From the NCBI GenBank assembly GCA_002205965.3, contig NADL03000635.1, positions 1 through 64,000 of the forward strand: a DNA stretch of 64,000 nucleotides. Direction: 5' to 3'. Shown here piece after piece: positions 51,857 to 62,289 of the stretch; position 1 is the stretch's first letter; each line of letters begins with the position of its first letter. The notes beneath the pieces are model-generated. The model saw only the letters and a program-made list of their open reading frames with translations. It made no database searches and was not told the origin of the DNA. A program made the position numbers and the translations under genes. The stretch comes from Kappaphycus alvarezii. Its lineage: Eukaryota; Rhodophyta; Florideophyceae; Gigartinales; Solieriaceae.

Positions 51857-52258
51857 TGATGTGCGCAAATTCGTACACGAAAAAAATCTAGATGAGGACC
51901 ATAGTTGTATACAGTATCGGAATTGGGAAGATATTTTTACAGTTTTTGAATTTGCAAGATATTTTTAATTTGGGTGAGTGTGGCAAATTCATCGGTTGAT
52001 TTTTTTTAGGACACGCTGTCATAGTATATGCCAGTACAGTTCTAGGTTGTGGGTGATACTACGAGTGACTCTGAAGGTCTATATAATGACCACATCAATT
52101 CCCACCCCTGGCCGATGGGTGGCTGGCATGGGTATGGCACCTAGATATTTACGTTGAGAAAATATCTTCTAATAGTCTCTCTGGTTCACACGATTCCCGT
52201 GAATGCATTTTATGGTTATTAGTATGTTTGTTTGAGACTTTTGGGGTAGCCAAAAGTC

Positions 52259-52266
52259 TATATAAG
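52259..52266 (+). promoter_or_regulatory. LTR TATA box, copy 3
   Basis: TATATAAG sits in the block AAAAGTCTATATAAGC, the same position as in copy B. Confidence 0.7.
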
Positions 52267-52340
52267 CTTAGTAAACTGCTTCCTCATGGGGAGGTCAAGC
52301 AAGTGGGCAGACAACTTCAAGCCCAGTCCCAGATAGTTAG

Positions 52341-52359
52341 GAAGTTGAGAGTCAACTTC
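52341..52359 (+). promoter_or_regulatory. LTR leader hairpin, copy 3
   Basis: GAAGTTGAGAGTCAACTTC is a perfect 8-bp stem with a 3-base loop, about 80 bp downstream of the TATA box. Confidence 0.7.
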
Positions 52360-52575
52360 AGACTCAAGGAGAATTTATTTTACGCTAGTCACTAAGCATA
52401 GGTGGTAGACCCTGCTCCTTCCATACTTGCTTGTAGCCCATTCAACTGTCTTCTCTATCCACTCCTTTCTGTTCGTTCAACTATACCACGGTAGCACTTT
52501 TGTCGCTTGCAACAGCTCCTTCTTGGAGTAATTGTTTCTGGGGATCTCTTCCTCTGCTGATTTATCCCTTACATT

Positions 52576-52593
52576 TGGTACTCTTGTGGAGGG
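52576..52593 (+). other. Primer binding site, copy 3
   Basis: TGGTACTCTTGTGGAGGG begins two bases after the LTR end. It is identical to copies A and B despite divergence elsewhere. Confidence 0.65.
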
Positions 52594-52669
52594 GGTTGCA
52601 CCCGAGGTAATCGAGTTGTGAAGTAATAGGTCCACTTGCAGTTTGGTATTTTTTTATTTTTTTGCAGTA

Positions 52670-53976
52670 ATGGATCGTAATGCTGCTTGTATATCGTTCA
52701 CAGGGAGCAAGAATGAAGACGTTGAAGAGTTTCTTTACACATATGTTAATGTTTTAATGCGAAAAAAGAGCGATGAGGAGAAGGCCGCAAGTATCTTCGC
52801 CTATCTTTCTGGTCATGCAAAAGGCAAATACAAAGCCAAGTTTATTGACGGGTGGTCCCTTGATGGTAGTTGGCGCAACTTCGGTGAGGTATGTGAGTGG
52901 CTTGTGAGAGAATATGCTAAGGAGGTGGAACCAGATGAGATGATTCGTACCGCCATAGAGGCTCGGCTCAACTTCGACAATTTGTTAAGCTCATTGGTAT
53001 ACTTGTGTGATCTCTATGAAAAGGCCGGGTTCAACGCCCAAGCCAAGTACGGAATACTGCGTAAGGCGGCTATGGGGGATAAACGGCACTCCGATTTCCT
53101 CCTCATCAAGGGCCCTCACACTTTTAATGAACTGAAGGATACCATGGTAGAATTTGTCAAAAATTTGGAGACGTTTCAGTCACTGAGTGAGGCACCGAGG
53201 GAAAACCGTACATCTATCTCCATCGTACATCCCGAAAATAACTACCAAAGGCCGGCTACTAGTGCAGCAGCATTGAAATCTGTCAGGAATGATTTCAAAA
53301 GCTTGGAAGAAAGGTTGGAAATCCGATTCGATAATCGACTTGACATGATAACCTCGCAGTTGGAACGCCTTACTCTTACCATTAAAAAGAACCAGTCTGG
53401 GGACCCTAAGGCCGCAGAAGTCTGTTCTTACTGTCACAAGCCTGGACACTTTGCAAATAGGTGTCCTGATAATCCACATAGAAACACTCGTTGTGGAAAG
53501 TGCGGACGTTACGGGCATCAGGAAAGTAACTGCTGGTCTAAACATAACAGAAGAGCAAATCTATCGGACGCGAGGAGTGAGTCAGGGCCAGAGATGAAAA
53601 TCTTACAAAACAGGAAGTATCAAAGTTTGACGGATGCTGGTAATGTATCCATCGCTGAAGAAATCAGTCAAGTCAATGTGACAAAAAGGGATTGGGAAGG
53701 GAACATTTTATCGAAAAACCTAAGCTAGATTATGGAATGCTGGAGCATATCCCAGCACCTGTACCTCCTCGAACCATGAGGCCTGATCAAGTTGTTCCAG
53801 GAGTGGGAAAAACTTCGGCCAAGAAGCCGAAAAAGAGCAAGAAATTTAAGAGTATCCCGAAGTACGTACTAGAATATGTGAAAGAGTACAATTTGGTGGC
53901 TGAGCTTGCATCAGCCCCAACTGGGATAACTTTTGGTCAACTTTTGAGGTGCGACGGAGAGGATGCGAGAAAATAA
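52670..53976 (+). pseudogene. gag: Ty3 gag, copy 3
   Basis: The likely start is the ATG at 52670 (MDRNAACISFTGSKNEDVEE). The frame runs through the helical Gag region and two CCHC knuckles (CSYCHKPGHFANRC, CGKCGRYGHQESNC) to 53728. A one-base loss near 53715 moves the frame to 53692-53976, which carries the basic KKPKKSKKFK region and LAELASAPTGITFGQLL-like sequence. It then ends at an in-frame TAA (53974-53976), where copies A and B have a Glu codon. Confidence 0.9.
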
Positions 53977-55056
53977 CTCAAAAAAATTATCAGGTCTAAT
54001 AAGTACGCTAAGTGTAAGAAACTGTTTCTTCAATCGGCCTCGACAGCACCAAGACGTCTTAAGCTGGTGCCAGTCAAAGTATTGGGAATGAAAACCCAAG
54101 CTCTTTTCGATTCGGGCGCTGTTCCAAACCTTATTTCAGAAACTTTGGTGACAGATCTAGGTCTTCAAATTATTCCAACTACTCGAAGAATAACTGTGGC
54201 GGATGGAACCATCTCAAAATGCATGGGCACTGTTGACAAGGTTTCCGTGTTCTTTGGGGACTCTAAAGTTGATGTAGACTTTCTTGTCATGCCGGATCTC
54301 CTTTTCGATGCAATCATTGGCTGCCCTACCATGGAAAGACTAGGGACCTGCATTGACTTGGGCAACCAAATCGTTTCAGTTAATATTGACTGCAGAACCG
54401 TGAAGATGCCCCTGGATTTCGACAAAAGCACACATCCGGAAGATTTAAAAGAAATGGACATTGAAGATTTCACTTCTAGCTATGAAAGCGAAGATTCCAA
54501 ACCAACTAACACTTTCGGAAGTGGAGAAGGGTACGCTCGGAGGATAATGAACATGGCATGGGATGATTATGATTGTGGGTTTGAAACTGATGAAGACTGG
54601 AATTCTAGGGTAGGTTTGAGACCTGAATGTGTTTCTTTTTGCGAAAATATCGAATCAAAGGATGGAATTCAGAGCATGAAAGAAGATCTACTTTGCAAGG
54701 AAAACGAGAATATGTCGAAATCCATATCTGAAGATGTGAGCACGCCGGAAGAGGTCCTTCCAAATTTGGAGGGTGAAGATGAAGAAGAAGACCAGCGCCA
54801 AATGGCAGAAATTCAAGAAAAAGTACAGCACCTTCCAGCCCCCGCCTCAATGAAAATATCCGACATGTTAAAATCTTTCGAAGTAATTACATGGAGCGTT
54901 TCAGATCTAAGACAAGCAAGCGTACCGGTCACTCACTCATTTGAACTTACCGGTACTCAACCAATTTACCACAGACCTAGACGTCAACCGCCAAAATATG
55001 ACCAATTTATCTCAGAGAATGTTACAAATATGCTGGAAATGATATTATTCGGCTAG
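53977..55056 (+). pseudogene. Ty3 protease and acidic linker, copy 3
   Basis: The frame continues from gag after the stop. It contains the aspartic protease (ALFDSGAVPNLISETLV, TVADGT, DAIIGCPTMERLG), then an acidic linker (IEDFTSSYESEDSKP, EGEDEEEDQRQ) and the RT lead (HRPRRQPPKYDQFISENV). Protease, linker and RT lead are in a single frame here, unlike copies A and B, where a TAATG separates linker and pol. It is lost at 55056 by a one-base change (CTGGAAATG against CTGAAAAATG). Confidence 0.88.
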
Positions 55057-56562
55057 TTTCATCCCCATGGTCATTTCCGGTTGTGATAGCACCAAAGGAG
55101 GATGGAAAACTTCTCTTTTGCTTCGATTACGGATAACTGAACCAAAGAGTGATACCTGATCTATTTTCGATTCCAAATATGGAGTAAATCCTCGAAGACT
55201 TGAAGGACGGGAGATACTTCACCTCAATTGATCGTTACACTGGTTATTGGCAGATTCCATTGGATGAAAGATGTAAGGAAATAACAACATTTACCAGTAA
55301 AGCCGGTACATTCAGGTTTGAAGTGATGCCTTTTGGTTTCATGAACGCCCCAGCTACATTCCAAAGAATGATGAACGAGGTTTTGAAAGGACTTCCATTT
55401 GCAAGAGTTTATATCGATGATGTGGTAATATTCTCAAAAAACTTGGATCAGCACATATCTCATGTCAAGACAGTAGTGGAGAGGGTATCTGCATACAGCC
55501 TGAAAATTAAGTTGAGCAAATGCTTCTTTGCGAAAACTTCTATCCAATTACTCGGTCATATCGTCGATCAAGATGGAATTAGAGTGGATCCAGAGAAACG
55601 AAAAAATCAAGTTGGCACCAAGGCCCGCCTCAAAGACGGAGGTTCGAGGCTGCTTAGGACTGCCCTCATATTACAGAAGATTTATCAAAGATTTCGCCAA
55701 GACTGCAGCACCGTTACATGCCAGCACTACAAATAACGGAAAACTTTACTGGAACAATGAAATGGAAACTGCATTTGAGGAGCTGAAGGATAAGCTATGT
55801 CTCCCCCCAGTGCTTATGTATCCAGATTACAAGAGACCATTTGTTGTGGAGACAGATGCCTCAGAACGGTCTTTGGGTGCCGTTTTGTCCCAAAAAGATG
55901 AAAACGGAAGAGTAAATCCGGTTCAATTCGCAAGTCGCACTCTTAATGATGCGGAAAGGAGATACTCAGTCTGCGAAAAAGAAGCGCTCGCTGTCGTCTT
56001 CGCACTGAAGGAGTTTCGTGTTTACCTTTTATCTCTCGAGAAATTTGTCTTGATAACTGATCACCAGGCACTTAAGACAGCATTCCAATAGAAAGATGTA
56101 CATCACCGTTTGGCCCGATGGCTCGACATTTTCGCGGAATATCGGTTTGAAATTTTGTATAGGCCCGGACGCAATAATCAGCCTGCCGATTACCTATCTC
56201 GCTTGAGGGATCCACTGAGTCCAAATGAAAAAGCTTCCGAGGACATCGTCGGAGTTGCCGAGGTGCAAGTGCAGAACAATAACGAGTACGCAGGTAAACT
56301 TCACGGACTAATTAAATTCCTTGATGGACTAGAAATGAGAAAGGTTGATCTGGAACACAGAAATTGGGTACGCAGGAACCAAAAGGCTTTTACATTGTGG
56401 AATGGGAACCTCTTCCGACACACAAAAGCCGGCCCTCGACTAGTGGCCCCTATGAAAGAAAGGATGAAGATCTTGAGGACTTTTCATGATGAGTTAGGGC
56501 ATTGGATCTCGAAACAACCAAAAGTTCATTACGGAGAGATTCTGGTGACCCATTATCCATAA
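55057..56562 (+). pseudogene. pol: Ty3 reverse transcriptase-RNase H, copy 3
   Basis: RT motifs appear in the order SSPWSFPVVIAPKEDGK, MPFGFMNAPATFQRMM, YIDDVVIFSKN (about 55412), thumb FRAFIKDF-type sequence and RNase H (TDASERSLGAVLSQ, ITDHQALKTAFQ). In-frame stops are at 55134-55136, 55185-55187 and 56089-56091. A frameshift lies near 55600. The last piece (56110-56562) holds the RNase H end (FEILYRPGRNNQPADYLSR) and FHDELGHW of the integrase zinc module, with a frameshift at about 56505. Confidence 0.9.
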
Positions 56563-57600
56563 AGACGTCTATAATTTTGTGAAAATCTGCGACAACTGTC
56601 AAAAATTCACTCCGATACGAAAGTATAGGACAACTCTAAGCTTTCCAGTTTCCGGTATTTTTGAAACATTCTCAATTGACTTTGCTGGCCCATTCAAGGA
56701 AACATCTTCCGGAAACAAATATCTCCTTATAGGGGTGAAACATCTTACTGGATGGCCAATAGCAGTTGCAGTTGAAGAGTCCAATGCTGAAGTGGTCCTG
56801 AGATTCATCGAAAAAGAAATAATTGAACCGTTCGGTCTTCCAAAAAGGATCATCTCGGATAACGCCCTTTATTTTACTGCAACTTCACTGCTTCGTTTTT
56901 TGGAAGAGAAAGGGATTCAGCTGAAGACCGTTCTCGCATACGCTCCTATGTCCAACGGGAAAGCGGAGAGGATAGTTGGAACCATCAAACGAGGAATATC
57001 GAAAACTATGTCGGAGGATGAAATCCAGTGGAAGATGCCTTACCAAAAGTGTTATACGGCTATCGTCGAAGAAGAGGACGAAATGGACGCTCACTATTCG
57101 AGCTAATGTACGGAAGGGCTCCTAGAATGTTACAGAGAGACATGGAAACAAATATTATCGATGAAGAGAGTAGAGAAGTCGAACACATGGCCAACGAAGG
57201 CTGGAGATCACACCGCGCGCTAACACAGACAATAAAAAAGGATGCAGAGCCTCCACTCCAAACTTTTTCAGTCGGCTCTAAAGTACTTGTAGCACACGGG
57301 AAAGCAATGCAACAGGCTGTGAAGTGGCCGGCCTTCCAAACCAAGTACTCGAACCCTTGCATCGTCACGGAGGAAAGACACCCGCATTATAAGCTCTGTT
57401 CAAGCTCAGGGAAGAGATCAAGGAGGGCCATCCATGCACGTCGTCTGGTCCCTTACCATCAGAGGCCTGAAGAATTCCTTCTCACACAGGACTATGCGCA
57501 ACCACGGGGCATACTCATCTTTAACTATAGAATGATTCCTATGGGAAGAAAAAGGGCCTGGGAATGGATCATCTCGATTACGCGTGACTACTACGAACTC
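56500..57600 (+). pseudogene. Ty3 integrase, copy 3
   Basis: The frame 56579-57106 has ICDNCQKFTPI, the catalytic IDFAGPF, IISDNALYF and NGKAERIVG. After a one-base loss near 57028 the frame 57028-58122 continues with KVLYGYRRRRGRNGRSLF and KWPAFQTKYSNPCIV (GPY/F-like). This second frame runs uninterrupted into the accessory domain, which shows the accessory region is a C-terminal extension of Pol. Confidence 0.9.
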
Positions 57601-58593
57601 CGCGTAATCATCGCCTTCTACATTAATACATGCCTATGTTCTCGTACGTTGAACGGACCATTGCTACTTCAAGAAGATTTCCGACTATTGATCAGAGTTC
57701 TATTCTCATTCCAAAACGGAAGGTTCACGGAAGCAGGTCCAGAGTTTGTGAAATTCATATATCATGACTCTATAGGAAGGTATGGAATGGTAGCTATCGG
57801 AGACTTGTCACAAACATATATGAACATTACCCATCCGGTTTACGTATTTCTCAAGAACAACCAAGGTGTGCGACTGAGAGGTTACAGCTTGCCCCCTGAT
57901 ATGGAATATGGACTGGTCCCGTATCCTCTATGGGAACCTTACGTTGCTCCGCTCAGAAAGTCAACTTCAGCTGAAGACCAAGATCCTCCCGAGACCGTGA
58001 TGATGATACGAGTTGGACTATCAAGTGACCGGGGCGGATCATCAAAGAGGGCAAGTCGTTGGGAGCAGCGAGTAAGATCGCTAAGAAGATCACCTCAAAC
58101 ACCGCCTAGTCTCCCAGGGTGAAACTATGCACCCTTAATTATTCGACGGCTACCAATTAGACGTTTGCTTCGCGAAATGACAGAGAACCCTCGAGAAGCA
58201 GAACTAATTTCCTTTTTTGCCATTAGTATTTGCATGTGCTTCCAGACCATTCACGGGGCGCACCTTACTCGAGAGGACTTAGTCCTTATGTTGCGAGTTC
58301 TTTTCTCCTTCATATACCCGTTTCTGGACCCGTTGCCAGAAAAGTTTGCATACTGCGTTTATTACCTCACATTTGGAAGGTTTGGAGAAGTGAAACGGGA
58401 GGAGCTCATTAAAGAACACTATGAATCCATACGCATAATCTAAGAAACTCCGGACCAAGGAGATGAGCCGGTCATCGCACGGTACACACTCTCTCATCAT
58501 ATTGGAAATGAGCTACTACCATACCCTTACAGTGAACCCTATACTCTTCCTCATGAATGGATAGAACTCCCACAAGAACAACAAGAGCATTGA
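57580..58593 (+). pseudogene. C-terminal accessory region with duplicated domain, copy 3
   Basis: Domain 1 (about 57580-57960) is in frame with the integrase: TCLCSRTLNGPL, EDFRLLIRVLFSFQNGRFT, SIGRYGMV, HPVYVFLKNN, YPLWEPYV. A short Ser/Arg/Pro linker follows, with a stop at 58120-58122. Domain 2 (about 58165-58593) reads ISICMCFQTIHGAHLTREDL, LRVLFSFIYPFL, TFGRFGEV, a stop at 58441-58443, HHIGNELLPYPYSEPYTLP and the end EQQEH with TGA at 58591-58593. Domain 1 is much closer to copy B than domain 2 is, and the linker is very different. Confidence 0.8.
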
Positions 58594-58616
58594 GGACGAG
58601 TCAGGACGTTCGTCTT

Positions 58617-58629
58617 GAGCGGGAGGGCG
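58617..58629 (+). other. Polypurine-type tract, copy 3
   Basis: GAGCGGGAGGGCG abuts the 3' LTR, matching the position and most bases of the tract in copy B. Confidence 0.5.
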
Positions 58630-59261
58630 TGATGTGCGCAAATTCGCAACCGAAAAAAATGTAGATGAGGACCATAGTTGTATACAGTATCGGAATTGGG
58701 AAGATATTTTTACAGTTTTTGAATTTGCAAGATATTTTAATTTGGGTGAGTGTGGCAAATTCATCGGTTGATTTTTTTTAGGACACGCTGTCATAGTATA
58801 TGCCAGTACAGTTCTAGGTTGTGGGTGATACTACGAGTGACTCTGAAAGGTCTATATAATGACCACATCAATTCCCACCCCTGGCCGATGGGTGGCTGGC
58901 ATGGGTATGGCACCTAGATATTTACGTTGAGAAAATATCTTCTAATAGTCTCTCTGGTTCACACGATTCCCGTGAATGCATTTTATGGTTATTAGTATGT
59001 TTGTTTGAGACTTTTGGGTAGCCAAAAGTCTATATAAGCTTAGTAAACTGCTTCCTCATGGGGAGGTCAAGCAAGTGGGCAGACAACTTCAAGCCCAGTC
59101 CCAGATAGTTAGGAAGTTGAGAGTCAACTTCAGACTCAAGGAGAATTTATTTTACGCTAGTCACTAAGCATAGGTGGTAGACCCTGCCCATTCCATACTT
59201 GCTTGTAGCCCATTCAACTGTCTTCCCTATCCACTCCTTTCTGTTCGTTCAACTATACCAC
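58630..59261 (+). repeat. Family I 3' LTR of copy 3, 3'-truncated
   Basis: It begins TGATGTGCGC and matches the 5' LTR as far as CAACTATACCAC, then stops. About 84 bp of the LTR end (equivalent to 52490-52573) are missing. The break lies at the edge of the palindrome 59261-59301, so the right target duplication cannot be checked. Confidence 0.93.
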
Positions 59262-59301
59262 TAAATATGCAATAGCTCCTCCGGAGCTATTGCATATTTA
59301 G
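59261..59301. repeat. 41-bp near-perfect palindrome at the truncated LTR end
   Basis: Two 19-bp arms, CTAAATATGCAATAGCTCC and GGAGCTATTGCATATTTAG, are exact reverse complements around a 3-base centre (TCC). The sequence is not part of the LTR in other copies. Confidence 0.95.
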
Positions 59302-61119
59302 CATGGTTTATTATATTAACGTCGACGTAGTCATTTAAGGTTGTAACAGAACATCAATATTTCCAATAAAAATTGGAGACCAAAAATGTGAATATCTAAT
59401 CAGAGCGCTACATCTTGAAACAATTCCAGCAGTTGGAGAAAAACTTACATTTTTGCCATATAAACCCAGGGTAACAATCCGGACATCACATGATGGGATT
59501 TTAGAGGGAAACTGGAACAAGGCCTGACGAAGACGGGTCGTCAAAGTATCTTTGCCTCTAGTACTGTTGATAAAATTTTCGATTGTATAATCGGTGTCCT
59601 GTGGATCGTTGCTAGTATCGTTAGACCTTTTTGTTGTACAGATATTCCGTATTTATATCATTGTTTGGAGGAAAACTTTGATTGCGGTCTTCAACTTTTT
59701 AAAACGTATTTTTTTGGATAAAATCTGACTCAATAAAATAAACAGACGCAATTTATTGATAATGGGAAATTAAAGCCATGCTGCCTCAAAGCTCTGGTCA
59801 TGTCCATCCAAACAAATTTCGCGCGACTTGCAGAACATCTTCAAAGTTAGGAATACTTTAGTATCATTCAGTTCGTGGCAAGAAAGATCTTTTCAATGTA
59901 AAAGGCTGCGTTGAAAAAAGCAGTAGAGAGCAAAACGCGATGAATAATGGTTCCTTTAGAGGTTGATACGCACCACAATGGCGGAGTAGTAGAGCAGGGA
60001 TTCACAAGTGAAATGTTTATTTCATTACTTGATTCTTCCGTCAAGAATGATTTCTGGGCATTGTTTTGAAATCTATCCTTCCAAGGTATTAAAATGTGTT
60101 TAAAATTAATACAGACAACCAAAATAGGCGCAAAAAGGCATTCAAACACCGTAATAAGGGAGATGAGATGGTCTCGGAAAAGATTAAGCATAAGGCTATT
60201 CACGATCCAGGCTGCATTGGAACGAAAATTGCAGCAAATTTCAATATTTAGAGCAAATAATAATAGAATCTTTGGTACGGTCATCTTCCTGGATAGCTCA
60301 TTTATTATCAATTGCCGCGATGAAACTTTTTCAAAGCTGTTTCATTCCCTATTTTTCTCTTCTGCGACCGTACAAGGTACCTCGTGATTCTCAATCACTA
60401 TTTCTCCTGTTACTATGAAACTTTCGTTGTGCCAGAGGCGGAACGGGAAGCAGTCTACAGTTTGGGGGCTTATGAGCATCTGTAATATTTATTGATATTA
60501 TTTCACACTGTACCACTACTGCAAGATGGTTCTTGAGTAATGATATATACTTGCCTTTCCAGTCTCGTATGAGTTACGAGAATAGGGCGATTATGGTATC
60601 TTGCGAATTGTTACGCTTTGTTTTCCAAAATCTTCGCACAGCTCAAGAGCAGAATCGTATATAAATTGAATACCATTGAGCCAGGACGGGGTTTTGTTCG
60701 TTTATTACAGTTGTAGATACTCTATTATTCGTGCTTTAAAATCAGTAGATAAACACTCATCCCGTCCGTTACTTTTAATAATGGACTTCTGGTACCATAA
60801 AAAAAATGTAAATTAGCTTATAAACTTTATCTTATCACTTCTTAGCTTAATAATACGAGCAAACAGAGCGACTTTGGAAGCTATCTCATATACACAAGCA
60901 AATTTTCTAGCAAAAGTCTTGTATAGCAAATATCTTCAAAGGGGATAAGTTCAGGTCGTGTAATATTCCATTACATCTTATGAAAATAAATCAGCGAGTA
61001 TGGCATTTTAAGAACCTATTATCATAAAACGGATGTTTTGAAAGCGAAAAAATTGCTACTGACTTATATATTTTGGGTAACATGAAGATATAGACAAGAA
61101 AAAGGGGTCTTAAGACACG
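59302..61119. other. No recognisable gene
   Basis: AT-rich. A 147-residue minus-strand ORF (59868-60311) and overlapping plus-strand frames show no known motif. LINE sequence expected on this side of the Ty3 insertion is not found, so the flank has been lost or rearranged. Confidence 0.4.
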
Positions 61120-61690
61120 ACTTAGTATAACACTAGTGAGGACTAGCACTAATGCCCACTGACTAACTTAAATGAAACTATTCTAAGTCTGAATTTGATT
61201 TTCAACTTCTCAATTTATTGGATCAGCACTTGCAGTTATATGTCAAATTGCGCGACCTCTCCCATAAATAAAGGCTTACTTACGGCTTACACAAATACTT
61301 ATATAGAATTTTCAGCTGGCCGTAAATCCATAGAAACATAATAAGTTCCATAAAATTCATCGAAAGTGAGTATATAGATGAGAATGAATAGAAGGAATAT
61401 ATTTCTTCGAGATAAATATCCAGTGCCGTAAGTATCGCGCCGGCTATGGGCCAAGAATAAAAATTACGAGGCTAATATATATATTTTTCATAACCACACC
61501 TGATGCATCCCATCATCTTGGCATTCACTGAAAAAATCCTTCCAGCGTATCATAAATTATTAAAAATCCATTGACTAGTCAAACTCAATAAAGCTTAAAA
61601 TATATATTGCAAATTCAGACACTGTAGTCATATTTGGTCGACTATTCTAATAATTTTCCTGCTATAGATGTTAAAGCCAATTCAGCAACC
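61120..61690 (-). repeat. Old family I LTR remnant
   Basis: The plus strand shows AAGTCTGAATTTGATTTTCA (hairpin position), AGATAAATATCCAGTGCCGT, a CCGGCTATGGGCCAAGAATA block matching the CATCGGCCAGGGGTGGGAAT block, and TGCAAATTCAGACACTGTAG. All are in the same order as 5400-5850. Many substitutions, mostly to A or T. Ends approximate. Confidence 0.65.
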
Positions 61691-62190
61691 TCCGCTGTCA
61701 TATAAGCGGCTTTTTTATCCAAAAAATATACTACATTCCGTAGTTGCCTATACAGCATCGTAATACGCATTTATAATTTAGAACCCCGGATCTCTAATTC
61801 AAGAATGTAAAAATAGAACTATTGCACCATATAAGGCTCATTTTTCCCTACTGTGTGTACGGAAACGGTAAATACTGGTCTCATAGCCTTCAGACCATTC
61901 AACTGGTCAGTATTTTAAAAGAATTCGGTTTAAAGTAATTCCTGGGACGAAGAAAAGGCTTTCATCGGGAAAAGGAAAAACTAACACAGATTGACAACAG
62001 ACTAGTGGTACCAGCAGGGTATACTTGGTGAATATTTTTAGACATGGAGGTATTCTGGAGCTCTGTGAAGAGACGTGCAGCAACAGCGCGATTGTATCTA
62101 GTATAAAGAGTGTTCGAAGTGATCATTTAAGGGTACAGGATGTTTTTCAATTACATCTCTTCTGTAAGAGCGCGGAGATAAAAATGACAG
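61691..62190. other. No recognisable gene
   Basis: AT-rich with one 61-residue ORF (62025-62210) without motif. It may be the decayed upstream part of the pol remnant that follows. Confidence 0.35.
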
Positions 62191-62191
62191 A

Positions 62192-62249
62192 ATCACTGCT
62201 AACAGAGTGATGAACGAAATATCACTGCTAACAGAGTGATGAACGAAAT
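62192..62249 (+). repeat. Perfect 29-bp tandem duplication
   Basis: The unit ATCACTGCTAACAGAGTGAT followed by GAACGAAAT is present twice without change (62192-62220 and 62221-62249). Each unit has ATCACT/AGTGAT half-sites. Confidence 0.95.
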
Positions 62250-62289
62250 TTGATAGGCCTTCGATTTTGGTCTAATCCTTCCAGAAAAG

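Larger units (their letters stand above)
51857..52573 (+). repeat. Family I 5' LTR of copy 3 (717 bp)
   Basis: It starts TGATGTGCGCAAATTCG and ends CCCTTACA. It is nearly identical to the 3' LTR over the shared 630 bp. The only difference noted near the start is TACACG against CAACCG. The close match implies a fairly recent insertion despite the broken ORFs. Confidence 0.95.
51857..59261 (+). mobile_element. Ty3-type LTR retrotransposon, copy 3 (inactivated)
   Basis: It has the same family and layout as copies A and B but lies on the plus strand and is more diverged. It has a 5' LTR (51857-52573), primer site, gag, protease, linker, RT, RNase H, integrase, two accessory domains, a purine tract and a 3' LTR (58630-59261) lacking its last ~84 bp. 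At least six frameshifts and five in-frame stops inactivate it. It is useful because it keeps the original frame at places where A and B share a lesion. Confidence 0.95.

Noticed and set aside
51857-59261. Repeat-induced point mutation as the cause of decay in copy 3
   Set aside because: The visible lesions are mostly indels and mixed substitutions, not a C-to-T bias, and nearly identical multicopy elements A and B coexist.
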